The notes under the pieces were generated by a model. It worked only from the letters and a program-made list of their open reading frames with translations, was not told the DNA's origin and did no database searches. From Sinorhizobium fredii (GTDB lineage: Bacteria; Pseudomonadota; Alphaproteobacteria; Rhizobiales; Rhizobiaceae), in assembly GCF_002944405.1 (NCBI RefSeq), contig NZ_CP024310.1:62001-126000 (forward strand): a stretch of DNA of 64,000 bases, in the 5' to 3' direction. Shown here one piece after another: positions 47,830 to 56,316 of the stretch (positions are counted from its first letter, which is position 1; the number at the start of each line of letters is the position of its first letter). The translations under genes and the position numbers were made by a program.

Positions 47830-47862
47830 ATGTCAGAGCAAAAATATCAACCTATCTGACAT
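47830..47862. promoter_or_regulatory. Inverted repeat in the divergent promoter before the QueC-like set
   Basis: ATGTCAGA (47830-47837) and TCTGACAT (47855-47862) form a perfect inverted repeat with a 17-base AT-rich middle. It lies between the poly-glutamate-hydrolase-like gene and the first gene of the QueC-like set, 13 bases before that start codon. The XRE protein encoded in the set is a natural candidate binder. Confidence 0.45.
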
Positions 47863-47874
47863 TAGGAGATTCGA

Positions 47875-48451
47875 ATGAGCGATGGCCCTCACAAAAGCCT
47901 GCCACTTCGTCCCCGTTGGAGGGAGGTGGCCAAGCGTGCCTCAAAAGATGCGTTTGATCGATCGGCCATTCAAGAGGTGCTCGAGCCTGCACTTCTCGGC
48001 GATTGCCGCGCCGAGCTCCCGACCTCTCTCACGAGACGTGTTCTTGCGGTTTTGGAGGGGACGGATCTCCTGTCACGGCTCCCGGATGGGCAAATCGGAC
48101 AACTCCGTGTGATGCGGGATGATCCCGTGTCTCAATCCGCTTGGTGCGAGCCTCATCGAATGTTCGATGATGTCTGTCGCTCAAGGTTTGACGGGGAAGG
48201 CGGCATTTCTTGACGCAGCAGAAACCGCGCTTCTGGAGCGTTCGGTCAACAATGCGCGAACCACGGAAGAGCACTTTCGCGACAAGGGAACCCGCAACCA
48301 AGACATCAAAATTCGTAGGCGGATGAGCGAAGCTATCGAGACGAGCGATTGCTTTTCCCGCATCGCGCGGTCGCTGGCCGGCGTCTCCGATGTCACTATT
48401 TCGCGCCGCGCACCGGTTCATGATGGTCTAGATGAGGGGCCTCCACTATGA
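47875..48451 (+). pseudogene. Frameshifted small gene heading the QueC-like set
   Basis: An ATG at 47875 with an excellent ribosome site (TAGGAGATTCG) opens a frame that reads protein-like (SLTRRVLAVLEGTDLLSRLP, GQIGQLRVMRDDPVS) but stops at 48211-48213. From about 48130 the next frame continues with LIECSMMSVAQGLTGKAAFL, DAAETALLERSVNNARTTEE, and ends at a TGA overlapping the QueC-like ATG (ATGA 48448-48451). The simplest reading is one gene of about 190 codons with a one-base shift near 48120-48160. A second gene starting at the ATG near 48164 is possible. Family not recognised. Confidence 0.5.
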
Positions 48452-49833
48452 GCGTGAACGTTTTGCAAGGCGAACGGCCTATCGGCCGCATTGCAGTGCT
48501 CGAACCGAAGGCGCCTGCCGTCGAGGGCTGGACTGCGGTCGAGATCGGCAAACAGATCAAGTTCAAAATGAAAGATCTCAACCGGTACCGCAATCGCAAC
48601 TGGGATGCCCGCGTCTACGATTGTCTTGTGATCGCTGCCGCTGTCGAATTCTGCGACCGCAGCCTCCAGCGTCCGGCCTGGGGATGGACGCGGCAATTCC
48701 AGATCATGCTGCCTGTTCATGACGTCACGCTCTGGAATTCACCGGAGGTGGCAGCAGCGTTGGTGTCTGCTTTGAAATTCCTGACCGGCGACGAATGGGA
48801 TCTAACGTTTTACGCCCGCCGTGAGGTTGCCGACGAGATTGATGGGCAATCCCGGCTGTTCGACTGGTTCGACGGATCCAAAACCATCGTGCCCTTCAGC
48901 AAGGGGATGGATTCCAGGGCAGTCACCGCGATGCTCGACAACGGGTCCGACAAACTCATCCGCATGCGGGTGGGATCGGATGCAAGCGATCGGCCAAAAA
49001 AAGGAAGCCGCAAGGTGCCCTTCATGGCCGTGCCCTATGAGGTGAAGCGTGGCCCGCAGCCGTTCAAGGAATCGTCAGCACGAACGCGAGGCTTCAAGTT
49101 CTCCTTGTTGAGCGGCATCGCTGCTTACCTCGTCGGAACGGACGATGTTGTCATGCCTGAAAGCGGTCAAGGAGCGCTCGGCCCTTCTTTGGTTCAGACC
49201 AGTCACGGTTACGAAGACTACCGCAACAATCCCTTGTTCCTTGGCCGGATGCAGCAGCTTCTGTTTGCGATCTTCGGACAGCAAGTCACTTTTCGACTGC
49301 CTCGCCTTTGGTACACAAAGGGCCAAACTCTGCGCGATTTCGCCGCAATGCCGGCTCATGCCGGCGAATGGTCGGCCACGTGGTCATGCTGGCAGCAGAA
49401 CAGACAGGTCTCGGTCGATCGGAAGCGACGCCATTGTGGAATATGTGCGGCGTGCATGTTGCGGCGTCTCAGCGTTCACGCGGCCGGGCTCGAGGAGCGG
49501 CCTGAGGCATACGTCTGGGAAGATCTCCACGCCTTCGAATTTGAGGACGGTGCTGCGCGGAGCTTCAACAAGATAACCCCCGCGATGAGACAATATGCAA
49601 TTGCAGGGGCCTTGCACCTTGATCATCTCGCCGAATTAAGGTCTTCAGCGCTGCATCGCAAACGCTTGGCTCGCTACTCCTGGCTGCTTGCGGAGGCGCT
49701 CGGAGCGACGCACGAAGACATTGAGCGGAAACTCGCTGACCTGCTCAGTCAGCATGAAATGGAATGGATGGCATTTATGAGTGATCTTGGCCCCAACTCT
49801 TTTGTCTCCAAGTGGTTGGCTTGGTCGCGATGA
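48448..49833 (+). CDS. QueC-like PP-loop enzyme (7-cyano-7-deazaguanine synthase family)
   Basis: This 461-residue protein carries the ATP-binding PP-loop IVPFSKGMDSRA (about residues 147-158) and the QueC zinc site C-x15-C-x2-C-x2-C ending HCGICAACMLRR (about 315-345). It is about twice as long as ordinary QueC; the first 145 residues and last 110 are extra. Housekeeping QueC sits with queD/E/F; this one sits with an XRE-ImmA/IrrE gene and a PIN gene. QueC-like proteins of this kind occur in defence systems (QatC in Qat, Cap9 in type IV CBASS). It may modify a protein or nucleic acid with a deazaguanine or related group; this is inference. Confidence 0.8.
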   Translation: MSVNVLQGERPIGRIAVLEPKAPAVEGWTAVEIGKQIKFKMKDLNRYRNRNWDARVYDCLVIAAAVEFCDRSLQRPAWGWTRQFQIMLPVHDVTLWNSPEVAAALVSALKFLTGDEWDLTFYARREVADEIDGQSRLFDWFDGSKTIVPFSKGMDSRAVTAMLDNGSDKLIRMRVGSDASDRPKKGSRKVPFMAVPYEVKRGPQPFKESSARTRGFKFSLLSGIAAYLVGTDDVVMPESGQGALGPSLVQTSHGYEDYRNNPLFLGRMQQLLFAIFGQQVTFRLPRLWYTKGQTLRDFAAMPAHAGEWSATWSCWQQNRQVSVDRKRRHCGICAACMLRRLSVHAAGLEERPEAYVWEDLHAFEFEDGAARSFNKITPAMRQYAIAGALHLDHLAELRSSALHRKRLARYSWLLAEALGATHEDIERKLADLLSQHEMEWMAFMSDLGPNSFVSKWLAWSR

Positions 49834-51011
49834 GCGAGTCTAGCCACCAACTTGACCCAGGAGATCTCGGCGAGCGGCTGAGAATCGCGCGAGAAAACGC
49901 GGCGAAAACTCAAGCTGAGGCCGCTGAGGCCATTGGTGTTGCCCGCACGACCCTTGTCGCTATGGAGAAGGGACAACGTCGGGTGCGTATCGGCGAAATC
50001 CAGCAACTCGCGATTCTATATGGGACGTCTGCAAACGCTCTTTTGCGAAAAGAGTCCGTCCATGTCGAGCTTGCACCGAAGTTCCGCAAGCTAGCGCAAC
50101 ATGAAGAGGCTCCGGTCACGGAAGCAGCGGAGCTCATGGCCAAATTGGTTCGCGCCGATGTCGAGCTTGAGAACCTCCTTGGCATCGACCACCTGCGCAA
50201 TCTTCCACCTGAGCGTCGCATCCTTCCAGGAGACGTCCGTGAGCAAGCCGAACAGCATGCCTTGGAACTGCGCAACTGGCTCGGCCTTGGTCTCGCTCCG
50301 ATTGCTGACATTGTCTCCGTTCTTGAGCTGCAAATGGGCGTGCGGGTGTTTGTCCGTAAACTCGGAGCGAAGATCTCTGGCCTGTTTGCCTACGACGAAA
50401 CTGTCGGCGCCTGCATTCTCCTAAACGCCAATCATCCGCTCGATCGGCGAACGCAAACCGCCGCGCATGAACTTGGCCACCTCGTTTCGACCAGGATGGA
50501 CATCGAAGTCAATGAGATTGATGAGCTGGAAAGCTCACGAGAGGAGAAATACGCGAACGCCTTCGGCCGCAGCTTTCTGACGCCTGCGCAGGCAGTGCGT
50601 CAGCGCTTTGCCGAGGTGACGGCCGGCGCAACCAGCCTGACGCGCCGACACGTCATCGTCCTCGCTCACCTCTTCAATGTGTCCCGTGAGGCCATGGTCC
50701 GGCGGCTTGAGGAGCTTGGCCTGACTAAGAGAGGAACCTGGGATTGGTTTGAGGCGAACGGTGGAATCACGGACGAACAGGCAGACCAAGTCCTCGGAAG
50801 GCCTCGTATCGATATTGCGCGACAGGAGGCCTCACGCCCAGTTTCGGTGCGGACTGCGTTGATGGCCTATCAGGCCTCCAAGCGGGGGATTTTGAGCGAA
50901 GGGCAAATAGCTCGGTTGTTGAACCTCGACCGGGTCGAGGTCCGTGGTATCCTGAACGATTTTGATATCGATGAGAGCGAGGCCAATGCGGCAACCTCCA
51001 TTCTCGGATGA
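49830..51011 (+). CDS. XRE-family HTH plus ImmA/IrrE metallopeptidase
   Basis: This 393-residue protein has an N-terminal XRE helix-turn-helix (AAEAIGVARTTLVAMEKGQR, about residues 28-47). An ImmA/IrrE zinc protease domain follows with AAHELGHLVST (HExxH, about 211-221) and the downstream Glu-containing EEKYANAFGRSFLTP. Such proteins sense a signal and cut a repressor or act as antitoxins. It starts inside the QueC-like stop (ATGA) and the PIN gene starts within its last codons. All three are therefore strictly coupled, and this protein probably regulates the set or controls the PIN toxin. Confidence 0.85.
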   Translation: MSESSHQLDPGDLGERLRIARENAAKTQAEAAEAIGVARTTLVAMEKGQRRVRIGEIQQLAILYGTSANALLRKESVHVELAPKFRKLAQHEEAPVTEAAELMAKLVRADVELENLLGIDHLRNLPPERRILPGDVREQAEQHALELRNWLGLGLAPIADIVSVLELQMGVRVFVRKLGAKISGLFAYDETVGACILLNANHPLDRRTQTAAHELGHLVSTRMDIEVNEIDELESSREEKYANAFGRSFLTPAQAVRQRFAEVTAGATSLTRRHVIVLAHLFNVSREAMVRRLEELGLTKRGTWDWFEANGGITDEQADQVLGRPRIDIARQEASRPVSVRTALMAYQASKRGILSEGQIARLLNLDRVEVRGILNDFDIDESEANAATSILG

Positions 51012-51603
51012 TATCGATGTCTCGTTCGTCGTTGATGCGAGCGTCATCATCAACCTAAACGCGTCTGGATGCGCCGCCGAGATTATCCGTTCTCATCGGG
51101 TGATCCTTCTCTCGAGCGATGTCGTGAAAGCCGAGCTCGGCTTCGATCGCAAGAGTGGCCGTGACGACGGTGAAATGGCGGAGCGTCTCTCTGAACAGGG
51201 ACTGTTGAAGTACCTATCCTTCGATGATGAGGCTGAGAGGCTATTTGAGACCTTGGTCAGCGGTTCGGCGGAAGAGACGCTCGACGATGGCGAGGCGGCC
51301 ACCTTGGCGATCGCAGCCGCAACGAACACGGCGGCAGTTGTGGATGAAAAGAAAGCAATTCGGATCTCGGCCGGACGGTTTCCGGGCCTGAGGCTCTTTT
51401 CAACCACCGACCTATTGCTTGCGCCTTCAGTCGAGAGCGCCATCGGTCGGGATCGGATGGCAGATGCGGTGTTCAATGCTCTTACGGGAGCGAGAATGTC
51501 TGTTCCAGATAGGCATCATTCCCTGCTGGTCGATCTGCTCGGCGCCAGGCTCCATGAGTGCCGAAGCGTCCCGACCGGTGTCCGTCGTCTTTTGACGGTT
51601 TGA
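50986..51603 (+). CDS. PIN-like predicted nuclease partner of the XRE-ImmA/IrrE protein
   Basis: This 205-residue protein shows the PIN pattern: SFVVDASVIINL near the N terminus (Asp, and Asn-like position), VVKAELGF (Glu), LDDGEAATLAIAA and AVVDEKKA (Asp). It resembles the PIN proteins that pair with XRE-ImmA/IrrE regulators in toxin-antitoxin-like sets. It overlaps the preceding gene by 26 bases with GAGGCC as ribosome site; ATG at 50971 is an alternative. The acidic residues needed for metal-dependent RNase activity seem present. It is followed closely by the convergent, broken dinB. Confidence 0.72.
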   Translation: MRQPPFSDDIDVSFVVDASVIINLNASGCAAEIIRSHRVILLSSDVVKAELGFDRKSGRDDGEMAERLSEQGLLKYLSFDDEAERLFETLVSGSAEETLDDGEAATLAIAAATNTAAVVDEKKAIRISAGRFPGLRLFSTTDLLLAPSVESAIGRDRMADAVFNALTGARMSVPDRHHSLLVDLLGARLHECRSVPTGVRRLLTV

Positions 51604-51612
51604 GCAGGGGGC

Positions 51613-52727
51613 TCACGGCGAGCCCGGTGATCTCAGTTGGCGACCGAAGTCAAGCTGCTCCTGCTGAGAAGCGCTATCTTGCTCGTTCATTAGCGATGAA
51701 AGTGTTACGCCAAGCAGGCGCACGGATCGCTTGAATGGATAGACCGAGGCGAGCAATTCCCACGCGGCTTCGAGAACATCGTCTCCACTAATGAAGGGCA
51801 GGGCGCTTGTTTTGCTCCGGGTTGCTTGTGTGAAATCCGAATATTTGATCTTCACGATGACCGTCTTCGCCCCAATGCCTTTGGACTTGCAATAGCCCCA
51901 GACCGTTTCCGCGAGCGGCCTCAGCTCCCCTATCGCGAGGTCGAGATCGTTGATGTCCTGGACGAAGGTGCCTTCTGCGCCGACCGACTTGCGGACTCGA
52001 TCGGAGCGAACCTGACGTTCGTCGATACCGCGGGCGATGCCGTAGAAATAGGGACCGGACTTCCCGAAATGCTGCGTCAGGAACAACATCGACTTCGCCT
52101 TTAGATCCGCCCCTGTTTCGATGCCAAGCCGATGCATCTTTTCAGCAGTGGCTGGACCGACGCCGTGGAAGTTTTTGACTGCTAACCCCTCAACGAAGGC
52201 CGGCCCGTTCTTCGGCGTGATCACGGCCTGGCCGTTCGGCTTGTTAAGGTCAGACGCCATCTTCGCGAGAAACTTGTTGTAGGAGATGCCGGCCGAGGCG
52301 TTGAGGCCGGTCGCTGCTTTGATCCTCGCCCGGATTTCCAAGGCGATATCGGTCGCGATCGGCATGCCCTTTAAATTTTCGGTCACGTCGAGGTAGGCCT
52401 CGTCGAGCGACAAAGGTTCGATCAACACGTCGTGTACTCGGCGAAAATCTCATGGATTTGCTGTGAGACGGCGCGGTAAACGTCGAAGCGCGGTTTTACG
52501 AAAATCAGGTCCGGACACTTCCGCGCCGCCGTAACTGACGGCATCGCGGAGTGGATCCCAAAGACGCGCGCTTCGTAGCTCGCTGTTGTCAGAACACCTC
52601 GGGCGCCTACACCGCCGACCGCCACTGGCCTGCCGCGAAGCTCTGAATTATCACGCTGCTCCACCGAAGCGTAAAACGCATCCATATCCACATGAATGAT
52701 TTTTCGGATCTGGGCTGATGGACTCAT
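51613..52727 (-). pseudogene. dinB: DNA polymerase IV gene with a frameshift
   Basis: The N-terminal frame (ATG 52727) contains IHVDMDAFYASVEQRD with the first catalytic Asp, and runs to EIFAEYT, where it ends in a TGA. The next frame continues directly with VLIEPLSLDEAYLDVTENL, which holds the catalytic Asp-Glu, and runs through the helix-hairpin-helix (VGPATAEKMHRLGI) to the little-finger domain. The total of 1115 bases is one short of a whole number of codons, so a single base is missing near 52430. The protein would lose its active site. It is a Y-family translesion polymerase, probably a plasmid-borne extra copy. Confidence 0.85.
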
Positions 52728-52856
52728 TTTGCTGCCCCCACGAACACAATGGAACAAAACAAGAACATATCACGTCGGCTGTAAATCGCAATGAGCTTAT
52801 GCTGTTCTGCGGATGTATGATCCCGACGCCAGGGTGCGGACGTCGCTATAGGCCGC

Positions 52857-53854
52857 TCATCTGCGCCCCCTTGGGTCCAGGAATGCGGCCTCAACCGCGT
52901 CAGTGTAGTCCTTGACGGAGCCGCGCAGAACGTGGTCAGCCATTGCAACGAAGGTCTTGAGGCGCTCGCCATATAGGGGGCGCGGATGGCGATTGCCGCC
53001 TGCGATGATTGTTCGGATCAGCATAGCGCACGTTTGCCCCTCCAATCCCTCGCGTGAGAGAGGAGATATCGGACAACACACAGTCATGAAGATAACTCGC
53101 AAAGGTATCGCCAATCCGGTCGGACAGCGCGGCGGTTACCATTGCATTGCCGAGGGCTACGGCAGCATCCGCTGGGATAACGCCTGAGGAGAACTCTCCG
53201 GCGTTCGAGATCATGGCGTGTGGAGACGCCTTGTCGAGATGCGTTACATTGCGCACCCAATTGCCCAAGACATCGAAGATTTCGTATATCAGCCGGGCAT
53301 TGCGGGTGGGAAATTCGGCGATCGTGTCTATGTTCTGGCCGAGGTGTCGTAAATCTCTTCCAATTCGGCAACGAAAAGCGGCAGATAGAACAGCCACATA
53401 TAATAGGGCACACCCTGACGCATGGCCTCATTTACCATGATGTCGAAGTACCGGATACCGACAAAGGTCATATCTGGCCATCGCTCGTCATCGAAGCTGT
53501 CGGCGCGGTCGTTGAGATAGGCGGCATAGCCGCTGTTTTTTCCGGAGCGGATCGTGTTATTGACCGCATCGCCAACAGGCTTCCAGGCACCGAGTTTGTG
53601 GCGACCTTGGCGTCACCGAAGAGAAACCACAATAGGACATTCGCTTCCGGAACCGCATAGCCACCTTTATCCGCGAGATTCTGGTTGCGTTCGATCTCCT
53701 GATAGAGCCTGCTGCCACTGTCAGCTATCAGGTCTCGCAGAACCTTGTCAGAGAAGTCGAAGCGAAGTCGGAGCTTGATCGCCATAAGGTCCGGCAAAGC
53801 ATCCGGCCGCATCGTGACGAGGAACTTCCTGAACTCCTCCGAGCGCAATAGCAT
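52857..53854 (-). pseudogene. Broken gene of unknown family
   Basis: Four minus-strand segments in changing frames join to one protein-like sequence: MLLRSEEFRKFLVTMRPDA onward from 53854, then SFDDERWPDMTFVGIRYFDI with GVPYYMWLFYLPLFVAELEE, then NIDTIAEFPTRNARLIYEIF, and last REGLEGQTCAMLIRTIIAGG, which ends at 52857. At least three frame changes are needed, at about 53500, 53340 and 53060. The intact protein would have had about 330 residues with a hydrophobic middle. I do not recognise it. The remaining bases 53855-54066 hold nothing I can identify. Confidence 0.55.
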
Positions 53855-54066
53855 ACGTGATACTCTCAGCGTTGATCTGAGCTTTATGGCCAGACAGGAC
53901 AATGTGCTTCATCCAGCGAATTCGACTCCGGAAAGCCTCATAGATCCCTTTGCCAAAGCCTGCCGCCGGTTGCTCTAGCTCATCCCCTTCAGACCCAATC
54001 GGCTTGAACGTTCGAAATTGCTGCCGGCGTAGCCCGAGTCCGGCCCCATGGCACGAGCCTTCGAGC

Positions 54067-55362
54067 TTAGTATGGCGCTGCCGCGCTCAACAGCGACGCC
54101 TCAGCGACTAATGCTTCCAACACTCGGTTGAGCTTGGACAAGTCGTATTGGCCAGACGCCAACGCCTTGGCGTCCTGTTTCATAAAATGGCGGTCATAGG
54201 ATTCTTTGTGTTCCAGAGCGCCGTGCCACAATCCTATCTCTCGTTTGAAGTTGCTCCAGATCACCTGTGCCGACGGATAGTCAGGTAAATTAAGGTCGAG
54301 GTAGCATTCGATCGCAGCGGCGCGGCCGTTGATATCGCTGTTGCTAAGTCCCTCAGGCCCTAGTGCCGGAAAGCTCCGCAGTTCTTCTACATCGGGCAAT
54401 ACCATGCTGCGCATGTTCGCGGGCATCTTCAATTCTTTGAGTTTCCGGTACGCATCAACCCCTTCTGCATCATTGTCGAGAAGGAAAAGCACCTGATTCT
54501 GGATGTCGATCCGAACCAGCCCCTCAGCGAACCGGACCAGATTGCCGGTGCCCCAGAAGTTGTGCCGTTCGTCGCCGTCGATAAAGCGGAAGAAATCCGC
54601 AACGTCAGGCCGAAGGAGGTCGAGCGCGCGGCGGAGGATACGAGCATCAGACGCGCCTTCGGTCGCGACCAGGATCGTCTGTTCCCGATCTGCGCCGGCG
54701 ATAAAGGCCTCCCGCTCGACCCAACCGGCATTCACGATATTGCCGAACTGCCATATCACCTCAGCCTCAGCATTCCGCGGGTCCTGGGCAAAGATCAAGA
54801 GCATCGAAGCGGCGCTGAGGATGCAGACTTTTGACGACAGATAGCTCGCCTCGGACCAATACAGGTCGGAGTTCTCGGCCCAGGGGACACGGGCAAATCG
54901 CTCGGCATGATCTGCAAAGCGTCCTTGCGAAATGGTGTCGCGGCCTTCGGTTTCATATTCGACATAACCTTCAGCAAGGCTCGTCAGGGGGAAGAGGTTG
55001 GCGAGAGCGCAAAATTCCTCGAAAGTCAGGTACTCCGGCTGCTGTCCGTCCGACACCATCTCGAAAATGCCAGCCGACTCGGACGCGAGTGCCTCATACT
55101 CCGACCTGGCGGTCGCCAAGGTATGGCCAAGGATCTCCAACCTCGGAACGACACGCGACAGCGGGCGAACGAACGAAAGCTCGCTCTCCGCGAGCTCGTC
55201 TTCTTCCTCAGGATGGGCGGCATAGTAGTCGTAGTCTATGCCGTCGCACGGCCGACGCGCCAAATCCTGGCTCTGAAAAAGGTAGCCGTAATCGCTACCC
55301 ATATTGTTCTTGGCATAGTCGAGGGAGACGCTACTCACCTTCAGTTCAATCGAAGTACCCAT
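54067..55362 (-). CDS. HEPN/Toprim-associated domain protein
   Basis: This 431-residue protein starts with the domain known from HEPN/Toprim proteins (MGTSIELKVSSVSLDYAKNN). A helical middle follows, then a Toprim domain: ILVATEGASDARILRRAL with the catalytic Glu (about residue 230), and QVLFLLDNDAEGVDAY with the D-x-D (about 290). Toprim nucleases of this type occur in abortive-infection systems. It begins three bases after the AbiEii-type gene stop, so the three genes 57160-54067 form one operon. The known abiE operon has two genes; the added HEPN/Toprim protein is unusual. Confidence 0.75.
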   Translation of the reverse strand: MGTSIELKVSSVSLDYAKNNMGSDYGYLFQSQDLARRPCDGIDYDYYAAHPEEEDELAESELSFVRPLSRVVPRLEILGHTLATARSEYEALASESAGIFEMVSDGQQPEYLTFEEFCALANLFPLTSLAEGYVEYETEGRDTISQGRFADHAERFARVPWAENSDLYWSEASYLSSKVCILSAASMLLIFAQDPRNAEAEVIWQFGNIVNAGWVEREAFIAGADREQTILVATEGASDARILRRALDLLRPDVADFFRFIDGDERHNFWGTGNLVRFAEGLVRIDIQNQVLFLLDNDAEGVDAYRKLKELKMPANMRSMVLPDVEELRSFPALGPEGLSNSDINGRAAAIECYLDLNLPDYPSAQVIWSNFKREIGLWHGALEHKESYDRHFMKQDAKALASGQYDLSKLNRVLEALVAEASLLSAAAPY

Positions 55363-55365
55363 AGA

Positions 55366-56316
55366 TCAGATGTTGCCCCCTCCAGAGTCTCTGTGTGTCT
55401 TTGACACGATGTCTTCGATCTCATGCCGCTGCTCGGCGTGTTTCGTGGGGTTTTGCTCCTTCAACTTCCGGAGATTTAGAAGCTTCCAGCGGACGGCCGG
55501 CAGCTCCGCCGCCTGTGGTAGGCCGATTGCGGCGAAATCTGGTTCGCCATCGTGGAGTGACAGCAAGAAGCGCATTGCCCTCTCGTCTAGCTTTGCCACG
55601 ATGTCCGCCGTCATCTGGGCCCTGGCTGCTTTCAGATCGTCAAGGCTGACGGGCTCGATCGTCATCCCCTCGAACTCCTTTACGAAGGCTTCGTCGAGAT
55701 CTGCGAGCGAAGGCCTGACCAGCTCGTGCGGCGGGCGGCCGGAGCTGGCGACATAGATCAGGAATGTCCGGAACAGTGCGTCGGTCAGCCCTTCGTTTTC
55801 ATAGAGCAGCTTCACGTCGAACAGATCGCGCGGATGCTGTCGGTCCACCGCCGCATGCAGTTTTCCGCCGAACAGGTCCTCGAACGAGACGACCTGCATC
55901 TCGGCGAAACCGAACGCCTCCTCTACGCTCTCGCTTACTCGGCGTCGTTCCGGAGGATGGACGGTGCCCCTCGCGACCGGGGAGGTCTCGATCTTGATTT
56001 CGGCATTTCCCTGTCGGACGAGGACGCGGGTGTCGTTGTTACCGCCGCCGGCGATTCTCTGGACGTTCACACCACGCAGGTTGCGCATCAAGTCTTCGCG
56101 GATGTGCTCCAGTGTGGTGTCGATATTTTTTAGCGTCGATTCACGGTCCTCGATCGGCAGATAGGTCAGGTCGATATCGACCGAGAGCCGCGGCATGTCG
56201 CGATAGAAGAGGTTGATCGCGGTCCCGCCCTTTAGTGCGAACGCCTCGTGGCGGGCGATGAAAGGAAGGGTCCGCACCAGAAGGTCGACCTGACGCATGT
56301 ATTGGTCACGGGCCAT
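55366..56316 (-). CDS. abiEii: AbiEii/AbiGii-type nucleotidyltransferase toxin
   Basis: This 316-residue toxin belongs to the DUF1814 nucleotidyltransferase family. It shows the NTase core FALKGGTAINLFYRDMPRLS, then SVDIDLTYLP with the metal-binding Asp residues, then VVSFEDLFGGKLHAAVDRQH. In AbiE systems the toxin is bacteriostatic, and relatives add nucleotides to tRNA acceptor ends. It overlaps the antitoxin gene by 11 bases. All core residues are intact, so the toxin should be active if the antitoxin fails. Confidence 0.85.
   Translation of the reverse strand: MARDQYMRQVDLLVRTLPFIARHEAFALKGGTAINLFYRDMPRLSVDIDLTYLPIEDRESTLKNIDTTLEHIREDLMRNLRGVNVQRIAGGGNNDTRVLVRQGNAEIKIETSPVARGTVHPPERRRVSESVEEAFGFAEMQVVSFEDLFGGKLHAAVDRQHPRDLFDVKLLYENEGLTDALFRTFLIYVASSGRPPHELVRPSLADLDEAFVKEFEGMTIEPVSLDDLKAARAQMTADIVAKLDERAMRFLLSLHDGEPDFAAIGLPQAAELPAVRWKLLNLRKLKEQNPTKHAEQRHEIEDIVSKTHRDSGGGNI

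Noticed and set aside
51609..51625. A GGGCTC/GAGCCC hairpin after the PIN gene as a terminator
   Set aside because: The stem is only six bases and there is no T-run; it overlaps the dinB end.
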